From contig DAOUAL010000038.1 in NCBI GenBank assembly GCA_034433515.1, forward strand, positions 1-64,000: a stretch of DNA of 64,000 bases, written 5' to 3'. The notes below the pieces were generated by a model, which did not search any database, was not told the DNA's origin, and saw nothing but the letters and a program-made list of their open reading frames with translations. Shown here piece by piece: positions 25,318-33,947 of the stretch. The DNA is from DAOTXS01 sp034433515. Its GTDB lineage: Bacteria > Chloroflexota > Anaerolineae > UBA4142. Each line of letters starts with the position of its first letter. Within the stretch, counting starts at the first letter, position 1. Both the position numbers and the translations under genes were made by a program.

Positions 25318-25378
25318 TGGTCGTTAGTCGTTAGTCCTTAGTCATTTGGTCGTTGGTCGTTAGTCCTTAGTCATTCTG
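25318..25378. repeat. TTAGTCGTTAGTC low-complexity tract
   Basis: Two imperfect copies of a unit made of GTCATTTGGTCGTTAGTC plus CCTTAGTC, upstream of birA. Same class of degenerate simple repeat seen at 1308-1386 and inside coding genes. Confidence 0.65.
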
Positions 25379-25397
25379 GATTATATCAGCAAAAATC

Positions 25398-25426
25398 TTG
25401 ACTCGCAATCTCTTTGATGTTACACT
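25398..25426 (+). promoter_or_regulatory. Promoter of the HIT-family gene
   Basis: -35 TTGACT at 25398-25403, 17-base spacer, -10 TACACT at 25421-25426; ATG at 25458 preceded by CGGAGTTGACT. Confidence 0.7.
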
Positions 25427-25457
25427 GTCATTTGTTCACTGAATTACGGAGTTGACT

Positions 25458-25985
25458 ATGAAACGTCTCTGGACCCCCTGGCGAATGGCTTATCTCAAAG
25501 GATCGAAAGAAAAAGGGTGCATTTTTTGCAACAAGATTCGCGCGAGTAAACGGAGTGATCGCAAGAATTTGGTCGTGTGGCGCGGCGAACGTGCGTTCAT
25601 CGTCCTGAATTTGTACCCGTACTCGAATGGACATTTGATGGTTGCGCCGTACGAACACGTCGGTGAGCTTGAAGCCCTGGACGGTGAGACACTCCAAGAG
25701 ATGATGTTGCTGGTGGTAAAATCCATCCGCGCCTTGCGGCGCATGATGAACCCCCAGGGATTCAACATCGGCGCGAATCTGGGACGGGTGGCAGGGGCAG
25801 GCGTGGATGATCATGTGCATCTTCACGTCGTTCCGCGTTGGGGCGGCGATACCAATTTTATGCCCGTGCTTGCCGAGACGCGCATGATTCCGGAACTGTT
25901 GCCGCAAACGTACGCCAAGTTGCAAAAGGCGATGCAAGCGGAAGAGGACGCTCACGCGAAAAAGAAACGCCGGCGCGTAAAATAA
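25458..25985 (+). CDS. HIT-family nucleotide hydrolase/phosphorylase
   Basis: 175 aa. The histidine triad HVHLHVVPRW is at about 116-125, and the zinc-type pair CIFCNK is near residue 24. The N-terminal MKRLWTPWRMAYLKG is the signature of the Ap4A-phosphorylase-like branch common in Actinobacteria and Chloroflexota. It acts on dinucleoside polyphosphates or adenylated substrates. The C-terminus is Lys/Arg-rich. The ATG at 25458 has the better ribosome-binding site; a TTG two codons earlier also opens the frame. Confidence 0.92.
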   Translation: MKRLWTPWRMAYLKGSKEKGCIFCNKIRASKRSDRKNLVVWRGERAFIVLNLYPYSNGHLMVAPYEHVGELEALDGETLQEMMLLVVKSIRALRRMMNPQGFNIGANLGRVAGAGVDDHVHLHVVPRWGGDTNFMPVLAETRMIPELLPQTYAKLQKAMQAEEDAHAKKKRRRVK

Positions 25986-26061
25986 TCTTTGGCAAATCAG
26001 ATAGAGACGTTGCAATGCAACGTCTCTGCCCATTATGCATCCTTGGATTTGAAACACCAAA

Positions 26062-27316
26062 ATGGATTTGCATCTCACTCAACACGTACGCGCGGCACTC
26101 AAACCCCGCACCACACTTGAAGCACAAAACGCTTGGAATCTGTACGGCGATATTGCATGGTTTGGAGTTTTAGCAGGCATAGCCAATTCTTTTCTTGCCG
26201 TCTTTACCATTCGCGTGGGAGGCAGTGATACGCACGTTGGTCTGCTTTCCTCCTTGCCCGCGCTCATCACGATTTTTGCCTCGCTTCCCGGCAGTCGCCT
26301 GGTCGAGCGGGAAAAGAAACCGCTCTCGGTCTTGGTGATCACCGCGATTCTCAACCGGCTGGGCTATCTGGCAATAGCGCTTGTGCCATTCCTCTTCCTC
26401 ACCCACGCCGCTGATGCCATTGTCGTACTGGTGGCTCTGTTGACGATTCCTGGCGCCATCGCCAACGTCGCTTTCACCACGATGTTCGCACAAGCGGTGC
26501 CGCCGGAAAATCGCGCGCACGTTGTTGCGGTCCGCAATGTGTGGATCGGCATTACCAGCACGATCACCTCGTTTGTCGGCGGCAAGTTTCTCGATCTGGT
26601 TTTGTTTCCGATCAATTATCAAATTCTGTTCGCGCTGGCGTTTGTCGGCTCGATGGTCAGTGCGTATTATCTGACACGCATTCGCTTGCCGGAACAATCC
26701 TCGTCCATTCCCACCGAAACGATTCAAACCCCGCGCAACGTGCGTTCGTTCATCGCCATGTTACGCACGAGCGGCAAGTTCACCCAATTTGCGATTTCGT
26801 CGTTCATCTTTCATTGGGGGTTGTTTTTCCCTCTGCCCCTGTATTCGATTTATTGGGTGCGCGTGCTGAACACCAGCGAGGGCTGGGTTGGATTTTTTAA
26901 CATGATCGGCAGTGCCACAACGATTGTGTGCTTTCCGTGGTGGGGTCGCTTGACCGTTCAGCGCGGCAATCTGTACACCATCGTCCTTGCCACATTGGGA
27001 TTGGCGATCTATCCCTTTGCAACCGCCCTATCTCCCACGGTCGAATGGATCATTTTGGTTTCACTCATCGGCGGGGTGTTTAGTTCCGGCTTCAACCTCA
27101 CCTTCTTTAACCGGTTGCTAAGTTACGCCGGGGCAACATCGTTCCAGTTACATCGCCGCGTACAACACCTTGATCAACATCACGGCCTTTGTCGGTCCAA
27201 TTTTTTCGACGGCGTTGTTGGCATACTTGAACATTCACGTCCTCTTGGTCGTTGGTGCTGCTTTACGCCTGATGGGCGCACTCCTCTTTTGGCGCCAGTA
27301 CGCCCAATCCTCTTGA
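26062..27316 (+). pseudogene. MFS transporter with a one-base frameshift
   Basis: Residues 1-350 form a normal MFS permease (NAWNLYGDIAWFGVLAGIAN; ETF-like helices; GLFFPLPLYSIYWVRVL; SGFNLTFFNRLL). After about 27118 the frame reads non-membrane sequence, while the +1 frame encodes SYIAAYNTLINITAFVGPIF and continues with helices to a stop at 27314-27316. The span is one base longer than a multiple of three, so removing one base near CTAAGTTACG restores the protein. The defect is real decay or a sequencing error. The substrate is unknown; the family resembles DUF-type MFS sugar/drug exporters. Confidence 0.75.
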
Positions 27317-27377
27317 TACGTTTGCCGAGGGCGCACCTAAACGTTGGGAGAGACAAGCAATTGAAATCACAGCAATG

Positions 27378-27432
27378 ACCCAAGTCTGCCTTCGCAGACC
27401 CGAGCCGACGAAGGTCGGCTTTGGGTGGATGT
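27378..27432. repeat. Family P-like hairpin cluster
   Basis: ACCCAAGTCTGCC..CAGACCCG and GCCGACGAAGGTCGGC hairpins between the MFS gene and the thiolase gene; degenerate member of the palindromic repeat family. Confidence 0.6.
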
Positions 27433-27544
27433 TGCAGCAACTTTTCGTCGCCCGTTGCCGATGAACGTTGCGGCAAAGGAACATTTCCCAAACGCCCTAA
27501 ACTTTGGTAAAATAGAAGAAACTCAACCATAGGGAGGCACATCC

Positions 27545-28735
27545 ATGACCACACAACGACGTGAGGTTTTCATCGTGGGCGGAGCGCGCACACCGATTGG
27601 CAAGTTTCAAGGCACCCTTGCCGGCATCTCGGCACCGGAATTGGGTGCCGTAGTCGTGCGTGAAGCCATCCAGCGAGCCGGCGTCGCGCCGGAAAAAATC
27701 GAAGAAGTACTGATGGGCAATGTGGTAACGGCTGGTTTGGGCCAAGCCCCCGCGCGCCAAGTCGCGCTCAAAGCCGGCTTACCCCACACGATCAACGCAA
27801 CCCAATTGGGCAAAGTATGCGGTTCGGGACTCAAAGCCGCAATGCTTGCTAGTTCGATGATTCGCGCCGGCGATGCGGATGTGCTCGTGGCAGGCGGGAT
27901 GGAAAATATGAACCGTGCGCCGTACATGTTGCCCAACGCCCGCTTTGGTTATCGCATGGGCACGGCGGAGATGCTTGATGCGGTGGTGTACGATGGCTTG
28001 TGGTGCGCGTTTGAAAACTGGCATATGGGCCGCGCCGCCGAATTTATCGCCCGCGAGTGCGGCATCACGCGCAAGATGCAAGACGAGTTCGCGCTCAACA
28101 GTCATCGCAAAGCGCTCGCCGCGATTCAAGCCGGCAAATTCAAAAACGAAATCGTCCCGGTTTCGGTTCCATCGAAAAAGGGGTCTACGTTGTTCGATAC
28201 CGATGAGACCCCCCGCGCAGACACCTCGCTCGAAGCACTTGCCAAACTCAAACCGGCATTTGAAGAAGGCGGCACGGTAACCGCCGGCAACGCGCCGCCC
28301 TTGTCCGATGGGGCAGCCGCCGTCGTCCTCGTTAGCGAAGAAATCGCCGCGCGCGAAAACTTGAAACCACTCGCGCGCGTGGTGGCGTATGCTCAAGCCG
28401 GGACAGACCCCAAACATATTTTCTGGGCGCCGATTGAGGCGGTCCGCAAAGTACTCGCCAAAGCCGGTTGGAAGTTGAACGACGTTGATCTCTTTGAAAT
28501 CAACGAAGCATTTTCCGCCCAGGTGCTAGCGGATGGGCGAGAACTCGGACTCGATTGGGCGAAGGTGAATGTGAATGGCGGCGCGGTCGCGCTCGGTCAT
28601 CCGATTGGCGCGAGCGGCGCGCGCATTCTGGTGACGTTGATGTATGCGATGCATGATCGAGGGGCGAAACGCGGTATTGCCTCGCTGTGTCTTGGCGGCG
28701 GTGAAGCCGTGGCAATGGCAATCGAAGCAGCATAG
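27545..28735 (+). CDS. Acetyl-CoA acetyltransferase (thiolase)
   Basis: 396 aa. The active-site Cys lies in KVCGSGLKA (about 92); the His and second Cys segments are NVNGGAVALGHPIGASGARI and CLGGGEAVAM. GGMENMNRAPYML is typical of biosynthetic/degradative acetoacetyl-CoA thiolases. It condenses or cleaves two acetyl-CoA units. Ribosome-binding site AGGGAGGC precedes the ATG; a weak TAAAAT box at 27508-27513 may drive it. It opens the acyl-CoA block. Confidence 0.93.
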   Translation: MTTQRREVFIVGGARTPIGKFQGTLAGISAPELGAVVVREAIQRAGVAPEKIEEVLMGNVVTAGLGQAPARQVALKAGLPHTINATQLGKVCGSGLKAAMLASSMIRAGDADVLVAGGMENMNRAPYMLPNARFGYRMGTAEMLDAVVYDGLWCAFENWHMGRAAEFIARECGITRKMQDEFALNSHRKALAAIQAGKFKNEIVPVSVPSKKGSTLFDTDETPRADTSLEALAKLKPAFEEGGTVTAGNAPPLSDGAAAVVLVSEEIAARENLKPLARVVAYAQAGTDPKHIFWAPIEAVRKVLAKAGWKLNDVDLFEINEAFSAQVLADGRELGLDWAKVNVNGGAVALGHPIGASGARILVTLMYAMHDRGAKRGIASLCLGGGEAVAMAIEAA

Positions 28736-28985
28736 TCGTTTTGTGCAGATCCGTTGACCGGCTGACGCGATGCGTCGGTAAGAGAGTGTGTTGAAAATCT
28801 ACACCGGCGACTCAAAGCACGAAGACCACCTCCGCCGCAGTTTAGCCGACGGAGATCGGCTTGGGGTCGTGGTCGCAAGCGTTCACGCCTGTTCGATTTG
28901 GAGGCAGAGCAAGGATTCTGCGTGAACGCTTGCGATGGCGGCGGTTTCTAACCGCCCGGACCAATTTCAAAACACTAAGGCGAAG
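28736..28985. repeat. Gap with family P-type hairpins
   Basis: No gene is visible. GCCGACGGAGATCGGC (28852-28867), GCAAGCGTTCACGC..GCGTGAACGCTTGC (28875-28936) and GGCGGTTTCTAACCGCC form successive hairpins. The long GCGTTCACG inverted pair could also act as a terminator for the thiolase transcript. Confidence 0.6.
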
Positions 28986-28990
28986 ATGCA

Positions 28991-29359
28991 ATGGACCAGA
29001 GTAATGTCTTGGAACGTCGGCGAATGCTAGCACAGGAATTGGAACGATTCTTGGTTTTACTTGGCACGCGTTCCGATGTCGAACGGGTCATCGTGTTCGG
29101 CTCGTACCTCACCGGGGAGATCCATGCTTGGTCTGATCTTGATCTGGTGATCATTCAGCAAACGAACTCGCCTTTCCTGCACCGCTTACACCAAATGCGG
29201 AATCTATTGCGACCTAGAGTGGGAATAGATTTGCTGGTGTATACCCCTACCGAGTTTGAGCAACTTGTCCGCGAGCGTGCTTTTGTGCGCGATGAAATAC
29301 TTGAGAAAGGAAAGGTAATCTATGAACGAGGCAAGCCGTTGGCTCACGTTCGCGCGTGA
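28991..29359 (+). CDS. MNT-type minimal nucleotidyltransferase (module 1)
   Basis: 122 aa. The motif VIVFGSYLTGEIHAWSDLDL is the GSxxxGx..SDxD polymerase-beta active site with two metal-binding acidic residues. Typical of the MNT antitoxin of HEPN/MNT pairs, which adenylylates the HEPN partner. The next gene starts within its last codons (29322). Confidence 0.88.
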   Translation: MDQSNVLERRRMLAQELERFLVLLGTRSDVERVIVFGSYLTGEIHAWSDLDLVIIQQTNSPFLHRLHQMRNLLRPRVGIDLLVYTPTEFEQLVRERAFVRDEILEKGKVIYERGKPLAHVRA

Positions 29360-29714
29360 AGACCTGCGCGTAGCCGATTTGGTCTGACGGGAAGGGATTT
29401 ATAACCAAGCATGTTTTCACGCCCAACAATGCGTGGAAAAAGCACTCAAAGCACTGATTTCACATTCCCGTGCCAGTGCGCCACCCAAAACGCATGATAT
29501 TACAGACCTTGTGAATTTTCTTCCAGCGGATTGGCTTGGAGATATGAAACACGACCTGCTCAAATTAGATGATTTCTATATTCCGACCCGGTACCCGGAT
29601 GCTTTGCCAGGGATGTTGCCTGAAGGACTCCCCATACGCTCAGACGCCGAAGAAGCCGTTCGCTTGGCACGCACGTTCCTTGAGCGCGTGGAACAGCATA
29701 TCCAAACCAATTAA
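29322..29714 (+). pseudogene. HEPN-domain toxin with internal TGA (module 1)
   Basis: The frame from ATG 29322 overlaps the MNT gene. It encodes WLTFAREDLRVADLV, then a TGA at 29385-29387, then REGIYNQACFHAQQCVEKAL with the usual HEPN helix. Apart from the stop the 130-codon frame is intact. The interrupted position is an ordinary helical residue (Leu in relatives), so a nonsense mutation or sequencing error is likely, unlike the UGA at the DsbA-like redox site. HEPN proteins cleave RNA; an inactive copy would leave the module non-toxic. Confidence 0.7.
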
Positions 29715-29731
29715 TTCGAAGGAGACGCGTT

Positions 29732-30877
29732 ATGGATTTCCAACTCACTGAAGAGCAACGTGCGATTCGTGATCTCGCCCGCGAATTTGCGCAAAACGAA
29801 ATCGCGCCGATTGCGGCAAAGATTGACGAGACCGGTGAATTTCCTTACGACACTGTGAAAAAGATGGGCGAACTCGGTTTGATGGGCATCGAGATACCGC
29901 AAGAGTACGGCGGCGCCGGACTGGATACGCTGTCGTACGTCCTCGCCATCGAAGAGATCGCCAAGGTGTGCGCCTCGCACGCTGTGATTATGAGCGTGAA
30001 CAACTCGCTCTACTGTTATGGCATCAACAAATTTGGCACCGAAGAACAAAAACGAAAATTTCTGGAACCGTGCGCGTCCGGCAAAAAGATCGGGGCATTC
30101 TCACTCACCGAACCCCAATCCGGGAGCGATGCCGGCAATATGCGCGTTCGTGCGGTCTTGCAAGGCGATCATTACGTCATCAATGGACGCAAGTCGTGGA
30201 TCACGAGCGGACCTGTGGCGGATTTTATCGTGTTGTTTGCCTCAACCCAACCTGAGTTAAAGCATCGCGGCACGGCGTGTTTCATCGTGGACACCACCTT
30301 GCCCGGTTTTGAACGAGGCAAAAAGGAACCCAAACTTGGGATTCGTGCCAGCGCCACGTGCGAGACGACGTACGACAATTATCGTGTGCCGGTCTCACAT
30401 CGTATCGGCAATGAAGGGGACGGGTTTAAGATTGCGATGAGTATCCTCGACGCGGGCCGCATCGGCATTGCCGCGCAAGCGTTGGGCATCGCCGAAGCGG
30501 CGTACGAAGCGAGCGTGGCATACGCCAAGGAACGGGAAGCGTTTGGACAAAAGATTGGCGAGTTTCAAGCGATTCAATGGATGCTTGCCGATATGTCCGT
30601 TCGGATCGAAGCCTCGCGTTTGTTGATTTACAACGCCGCCCTAAAGAAAATGAATCACGAAAAATTCACGCGCGAAGCGGCAATGGCAAAATTGTACGCG
30701 AGCGAGACCGCAATGTGGGTAACGACCAAAGCGATTCAGATTCATGGTGGCGCGGGATACAGCAAAGAATTACCCATCGAACGCTATTTCCGCGACGCCA
30801 AGATCACCGAGATTTACGAAGGGACGAGCGAGATTCAGCGGCTCGTGATTGCGCGCGCCGCGCTGGATGCGAAATGA
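29732..30877 (+). CDS. Acyl-CoA dehydrogenase
   Basis: 381 aa. FAD-binding segments SLTEPQSGSDAGNMR and AYAKEREAFGQKIGEFQAIQ, and the C-terminal QIHGGAGYSKELPIERYFRD, with the catalytic base Glu in IYEGTSEIQRL (about 364). Short- or medium-chain type, first step of beta-oxidation, passing electrons to ETF. AAGGAGACGC precedes the ATG. The downstream MNT gene overlaps its stop (ATGA). Confidence 0.94.
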   Translation: MDFQLTEEQRAIRDLAREFAQNEIAPIAAKIDETGEFPYDTVKKMGELGLMGIEIPQEYGGAGLDTLSYVLAIEEIAKVCASHAVIMSVNNSLYCYGINKFGTEEQKRKFLEPCASGKKIGAFSLTEPQSGSDAGNMRVRAVLQGDHYVINGRKSWITSGPVADFIVLFASTQPELKHRGTACFIVDTTLPGFERGKKEPKLGIRASATCETTYDNYRVPVSHRIGNEGDGFKIAMSILDAGRIGIAAQALGIAEAAYEASVAYAKEREAFGQKIGEFQAIQWMLADMSVRIEASRLLIYNAALKKMNHEKFTREAAMAKLYASETAMWVTTKAIQIHGGAGYSKELPIERYFRDAKITEIYEGTSEIQRLVIARAALDAK

Positions 30878-31458
30878 AAAGTAAATCGGCACGACCACGC
30901 CAAACGAAAGAACGACACGCCGCATACGCGACTGGCAAATCGCGTGCGCCACGCGCGTTACCATTCCCACAGGCGCGCTACTTGACGCGCAAGGAACGTC
31001 TCGCGCTGGCGGAATATCTCGCGCAATTGCGCGAGCAATTTGGCGATCAAGTGCAGCACGTTATTCTATATGGTTCGAAAGTGCGCGGCGATTTCGACGC
31101 TGAATCGGATATTGATGTGTTTGTCGTACTGAAAGACTTGGATCAGTCGCGCGAAGATATTTTGACGCGGCTCACGCTGACTATGGATTTAAAGTACGAT
31201 ATATTACTGAGCGATTTTCTGGTCGATCAAGAGCGTTTTGCGCGGATGGCAAAAATCCGCGAGCCGCTGTATCAAGACCTCATAACGGAAGGGGTGGATT
31301 TGTGGACGAGCACACCAAAATCATCGTCGGCATCCGCCTTGAGAAAAGCAAAGAAGACCTCCGTTGGGCGCACACTATCTTCGCGGGCGGGGGATACCGT
31401 CAAGCCATCAGCCGCGCGTACTATGCGATCTTTGCCATCGCGAGCGCGGCAGTCCTGA
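30874..31458 (+). CDS. MNT-type nucleotidyltransferase (module 2)
   Basis: 194 aa from an ATG overlapping the acyl-CoA dehydrogenase stop. The first 45 residues are basic; residues about 55-85 carry ILYGSKVRGDFDAESDIDVF, the GSxxxG..SDID active site. The recognisable domain ends near 31300 (EPLYQDLITEGVDLW). The last 50 codons overlap the HEPN gene and look like meaningless Ser/Arg-rich translation, so the ancestral stop may have been lost. Confidence 0.82.
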   Translation: MKSKSARPRQTKERHAAYATGKSRAPRALPFPQARYLTRKERLALAEYLAQLREQFGDQVQHVILYGSKVRGDFDAESDIDVFVVLKDLDQSREDILTRLTLTMDLKYDILLSDFLVDQERFARMAKIREPLYQDLITEGVDLWTSTPKSSSASALRKAKKTSVGRTLSSRAGDTVKPSAARTMRSLPSRARQS

Positions 31459-31703
31459 CACAAGGACACCGGCGCAAGAAACATTCGGGGATTGAATCCG
31501 CTTTCAATCAGTACTTGATTAAACCTGGATTCATCGAACCCGAATATGGTGCGATCTACATCAAAGCATACCGCAAACGCCAAGATGCTGACTATGCAGA
31601 CACGACCGATTTCACCGAGGCAAACGCGCGCCGAGTTCTGGCTGACGCCGAGAAATTTGTCGAACGAGTTGAGAAATACTTGCGCGAGGTAGGCGCAATC
31701 TGA
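31302..31703 (+). CDS. HEPN-domain protein (module 2)
   Basis: 133 aa from a GTG at 31302. HEPN helices: IRLEKSKEDLRWAHTIF, GYRQAISRAYYAIFAIASA with the conserved RxxYY-type segment, and DAEKFVERVEKYL at the end. An RNase-toxin partner of the preceding MNT protein. This copy is open from end to end. It overlaps the MNT frame by 157 bases, unusually long for such pairs, and stops 16 bases before the carboxyltransferase gene. Confidence 0.8.
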   Translation: MDEHTKIIVGIRLEKSKEDLRWAHTIFAGGGYRQAISRAYYAIFAIASAAVLTQGHRRKKHSGIESAFNQYLIKPGFIEPEYGAIYIKAYRKRQDADYADTTDFTEANARRVLADAEKFVERVEKYLREVGAI

Positions 31704-31719
31704 CAACTGGAGAAACACA

Positions 31720-33270
31720 ATGTCCCTTGATCCCAAAATTCTAGAACTACGTCGCAAGCGCGAAGAAGCCCGACTGGGCGGCGGGCAAAAACGGATTGAT
31801 CAACAACACGCCAAAGGCAAACTGACCGCACGCGAACGCATCGAGTTATTGTTGGACGAAGGATCGTTTCAAGAACTGGGTGTCTTTGTTACCCCCCGCA
31901 CGACCGGTTTTGGCGCGGACAAGCAAACCGTTTATGGCGATGGCGTCGTCACGGGCTACGGCACGATCAATGGACGACTCGTTTACGTTTTCTCGCAGGA
32001 CTTTACCGTATTCGGTGGAAGTTTGGGCGAAGCGCATGCGGAAAAAATTTGTCGCTTGCTCGATCATGCGATGAAGAATGGCGCGCCGGTCATTGGCTTG
32101 AACGATTCCGGCGGCGCGCGTATCCAAGAAGGGGTCGTCTCGCTGGGTGGCTACGCGGACATCTTTTTGCGCAACACGCTGGCGAGCGGCGTCGTCCCGC
32201 AAATCAGTGCGATTATGGGACCGTGTGCGGGGGGCGCGGTGTACTCGCCCGCGCTGACCGATTTTATTTTCATGGTCAAGGATACGAGTTATATGTTCGT
32301 TACCGGTCCCGATGTGGTCAAGACGGTAACGCACGAAGATGTTACGTTCGAAACGCTGGGCGGAGCAATGGTGCACAATGAAAAATCTGGCGTCGCTCAT
32401 TTTGCGGCGGAGAATGAAGAACATTGCATCGCGTTGATTCGCAAACTATTGACCTACTTGCCCCAGAACAATATGGAGGAGCCGCCGCTGGTTCGTACCA
32501 CCGACGATCCGTTGCGAGCCGAAGCGGCATTGGACACGCTGGTGCCGGAATCGCCGGACAAACCGTACGATATGAAAGAAGTGATCAATCTCATCGTGGA
32601 TGACGGCGAGTTTTTTGAAGTGCATGAACATTACGCGCAAAACATCATCGTTGGTTTTGCGCGCTTGAATGGCCGGGCAGTAGGCATCGTTGCTCAACAA
32701 CCGATGGTGCTGGCTGGTGTTCTCGACATCAACTCGTCGGACAAGGGGGCGCGCTTTGTGCGCTGTTGCGATTGCTTTAACATTCCGATCATTACCTTTG
32801 AAGATGTGCCCGGCTTTTTGCCCGGCGTGGGGCAAGAACACGGTGGCATCATTCGGCACGGTGCCAAGCTGTTGTACGCGTACTGCGAAGCGACGGTGCC
32901 CAAAATCACCGTCATCACGCGCAAAGCGTACGGTGGTGCGTACGACGTGATGAGTTCCAAACACATTCGCGGCGATCTCAACTTTGCCTGGCCCACCGCC
33001 GAGATCGCGGTGATGGGGCCCGATGGCGCGGTCAATATTTTGTATCGCGATGAGATTGCGAATGCAGCTGATCCAGAAGCAATGAAGCAAAAGTTGACGC
33101 AAGAGTATCGCGATCACTTTGCCAATCCGTACATCGCCGCCGGACGCGGCTACATTGACGATGTGATCGAGCCGCGTCAGACGCGCGCCCGCTTGATTGC
33201 CGGCTTGGAGATGTTGCAAAACAAACGCGATACCAACCCACCCAAAAAGCATGGGAATATACCACTGTGA
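31720..33270 (+). CDS. pccB: Acyl-CoA (propionyl-CoA) carboxylase carboxyltransferase subunit
   Basis: 516 aa crotonase-fold carboxyltransferase. Signature segments are GGARIQEGVVSLGGYADIF, PGFLPGVGQEHGGIIRHGAK, KITVITRKAYGGAYDVMSSK and a C-terminal DDVIEPRQTRARL. It takes carboxybiotin from the BCCP and carboxylates propionyl-CoA (or a related acyl-CoA) to methylmalonyl-CoA. A role as a methylmalonyl-CoA decarboxylase alpha subunit is possible by homology, but the biotin carboxylase and BCCP 2 kb downstream favour carboxylation. Confidence 0.92.
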   Translation: MSLDPKILELRRKREEARLGGGQKRIDQQHAKGKLTARERIELLLDEGSFQELGVFVTPRTTGFGADKQTVYGDGVVTGYGTINGRLVYVFSQDFTVFGGSLGEAHAEKICRLLDHAMKNGAPVIGLNDSGGARIQEGVVSLGGYADIFLRNTLASGVVPQISAIMGPCAGGAVYSPALTDFIFMVKDTSYMFVTGPDVVKTVTHEDVTFETLGGAMVHNEKSGVAHFAAENEEHCIALIRKLLTYLPQNNMEEPPLVRTTDDPLRAEAALDTLVPESPDKPYDMKEVINLIVDDGEFFEVHEHYAQNIIVGFARLNGRAVGIVAQQPMVLAGVLDINSSDKGARFVRCCDCFNIPIITFEDVPGFLPGVGQEHGGIIRHGAKLLYAYCEATVPKITVITRKAYGGAYDVMSSKHIRGDLNFAWPTAEIAVMGPDGAVNILYRDEIANAADPEAMKQKLTQEYRDHFANPYIAAGRGYIDDVIEPRQTRARLIAGLEMLQNKRDTNPPKKHGNIPL

Positions 33271-33301
33271 TTTTGGATTTGCGATTTGTGATTAAGAACC
33301 G

Positions 33302-33916
33302 ATGAATATATCTGCCGTTACCCTTGAAGGCACGCACGTCCGCCTTGTCCCACCCGATTTGAAATATGTGGATGATTTAGTCGAGGCGGCAAAACCAAAC
33401 GAAATTTGGGAATACATCGCCACCGCGCCCGGCCAATCGCGCGAAGAAATGCAGGCGTGGATGAACCAAGCCATCGAAGAAACGCGCAACGGTACGCGCA
33501 TCTGGTTCATCATCATTCGCAAGAGCGATGAGCGCGCCATCGGCGCCACGAGTTTTATGGACATTCATCGCCAAGATCGCGGCTTGGAAATTGGCGGCAC
33601 GTGGATCACCCCCTCGGCGTGGCGTACGCCGATTAATACCGAATGCAAATACTTGCTCTTGCGGCATGCGTTTGAAACGCTGGGCTGTTTGCGCGTGCAA
33701 CTCAAAACCGATTTACGCAACGTCCGTTCGCAAAAAGCCATTGAGCGATTGGGCGCGGTCCAAGAAGGGGTGTTGCGCAAACATATGATCACCCGTACCG
33801 GCTATGTCCGCGACACGGTGATGTACAGCATCATTGATACCGAATGGCAAACCGTGAAAGCACGCCTAGAAAAATTCTTGCAAGGCGAACGTTGGAAGAA
33901 CGAAGAAGCAAAATGA
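33302..33916 (+). CDS. GNAT-family N-acetyltransferase (RimJ/RimL-like)
   Basis: 204 aa. GNAT fold with IGATSFMDIHRQDRGLEIGG on strands 3-4 and the acetyl-CoA-binding region KTDLRNVRSQKAIERLGAVQ; the N-terminal VTLEGTHVRLVPPDLKYVDDL is typical of RimJ/RimL-like enzymes. It may acetylate a protein or small amine. There is no obvious tie to the carboxylase genes other than cotranscription. Confidence 0.88.
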   Translation: MNISAVTLEGTHVRLVPPDLKYVDDLVEAAKPNEIWEYIATAPGQSREEMQAWMNQAIEETRNGTRIWFIIIRKSDERAIGATSFMDIHRQDRGLEIGGTWITPSAWRTPINTECKYLLLRHAFETLGCLRVQLKTDLRNVRSQKAIERLGAVQEGVLRKHMITRTGYVRDTVMYSIIDTEWQTVKARLEKFLQGERWKNEEAK

Positions 33917-33947
33917 AAATCACTTTTCCATCCTTCATTTTTGAAAA

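Noticed and set aside
29385..29387. A second selenocysteine codon in the HEPN gene
   Set aside because: The TGA replaces a helical non-redox residue and no functional reason for Sec exists; a nonsense mutation is simpler.
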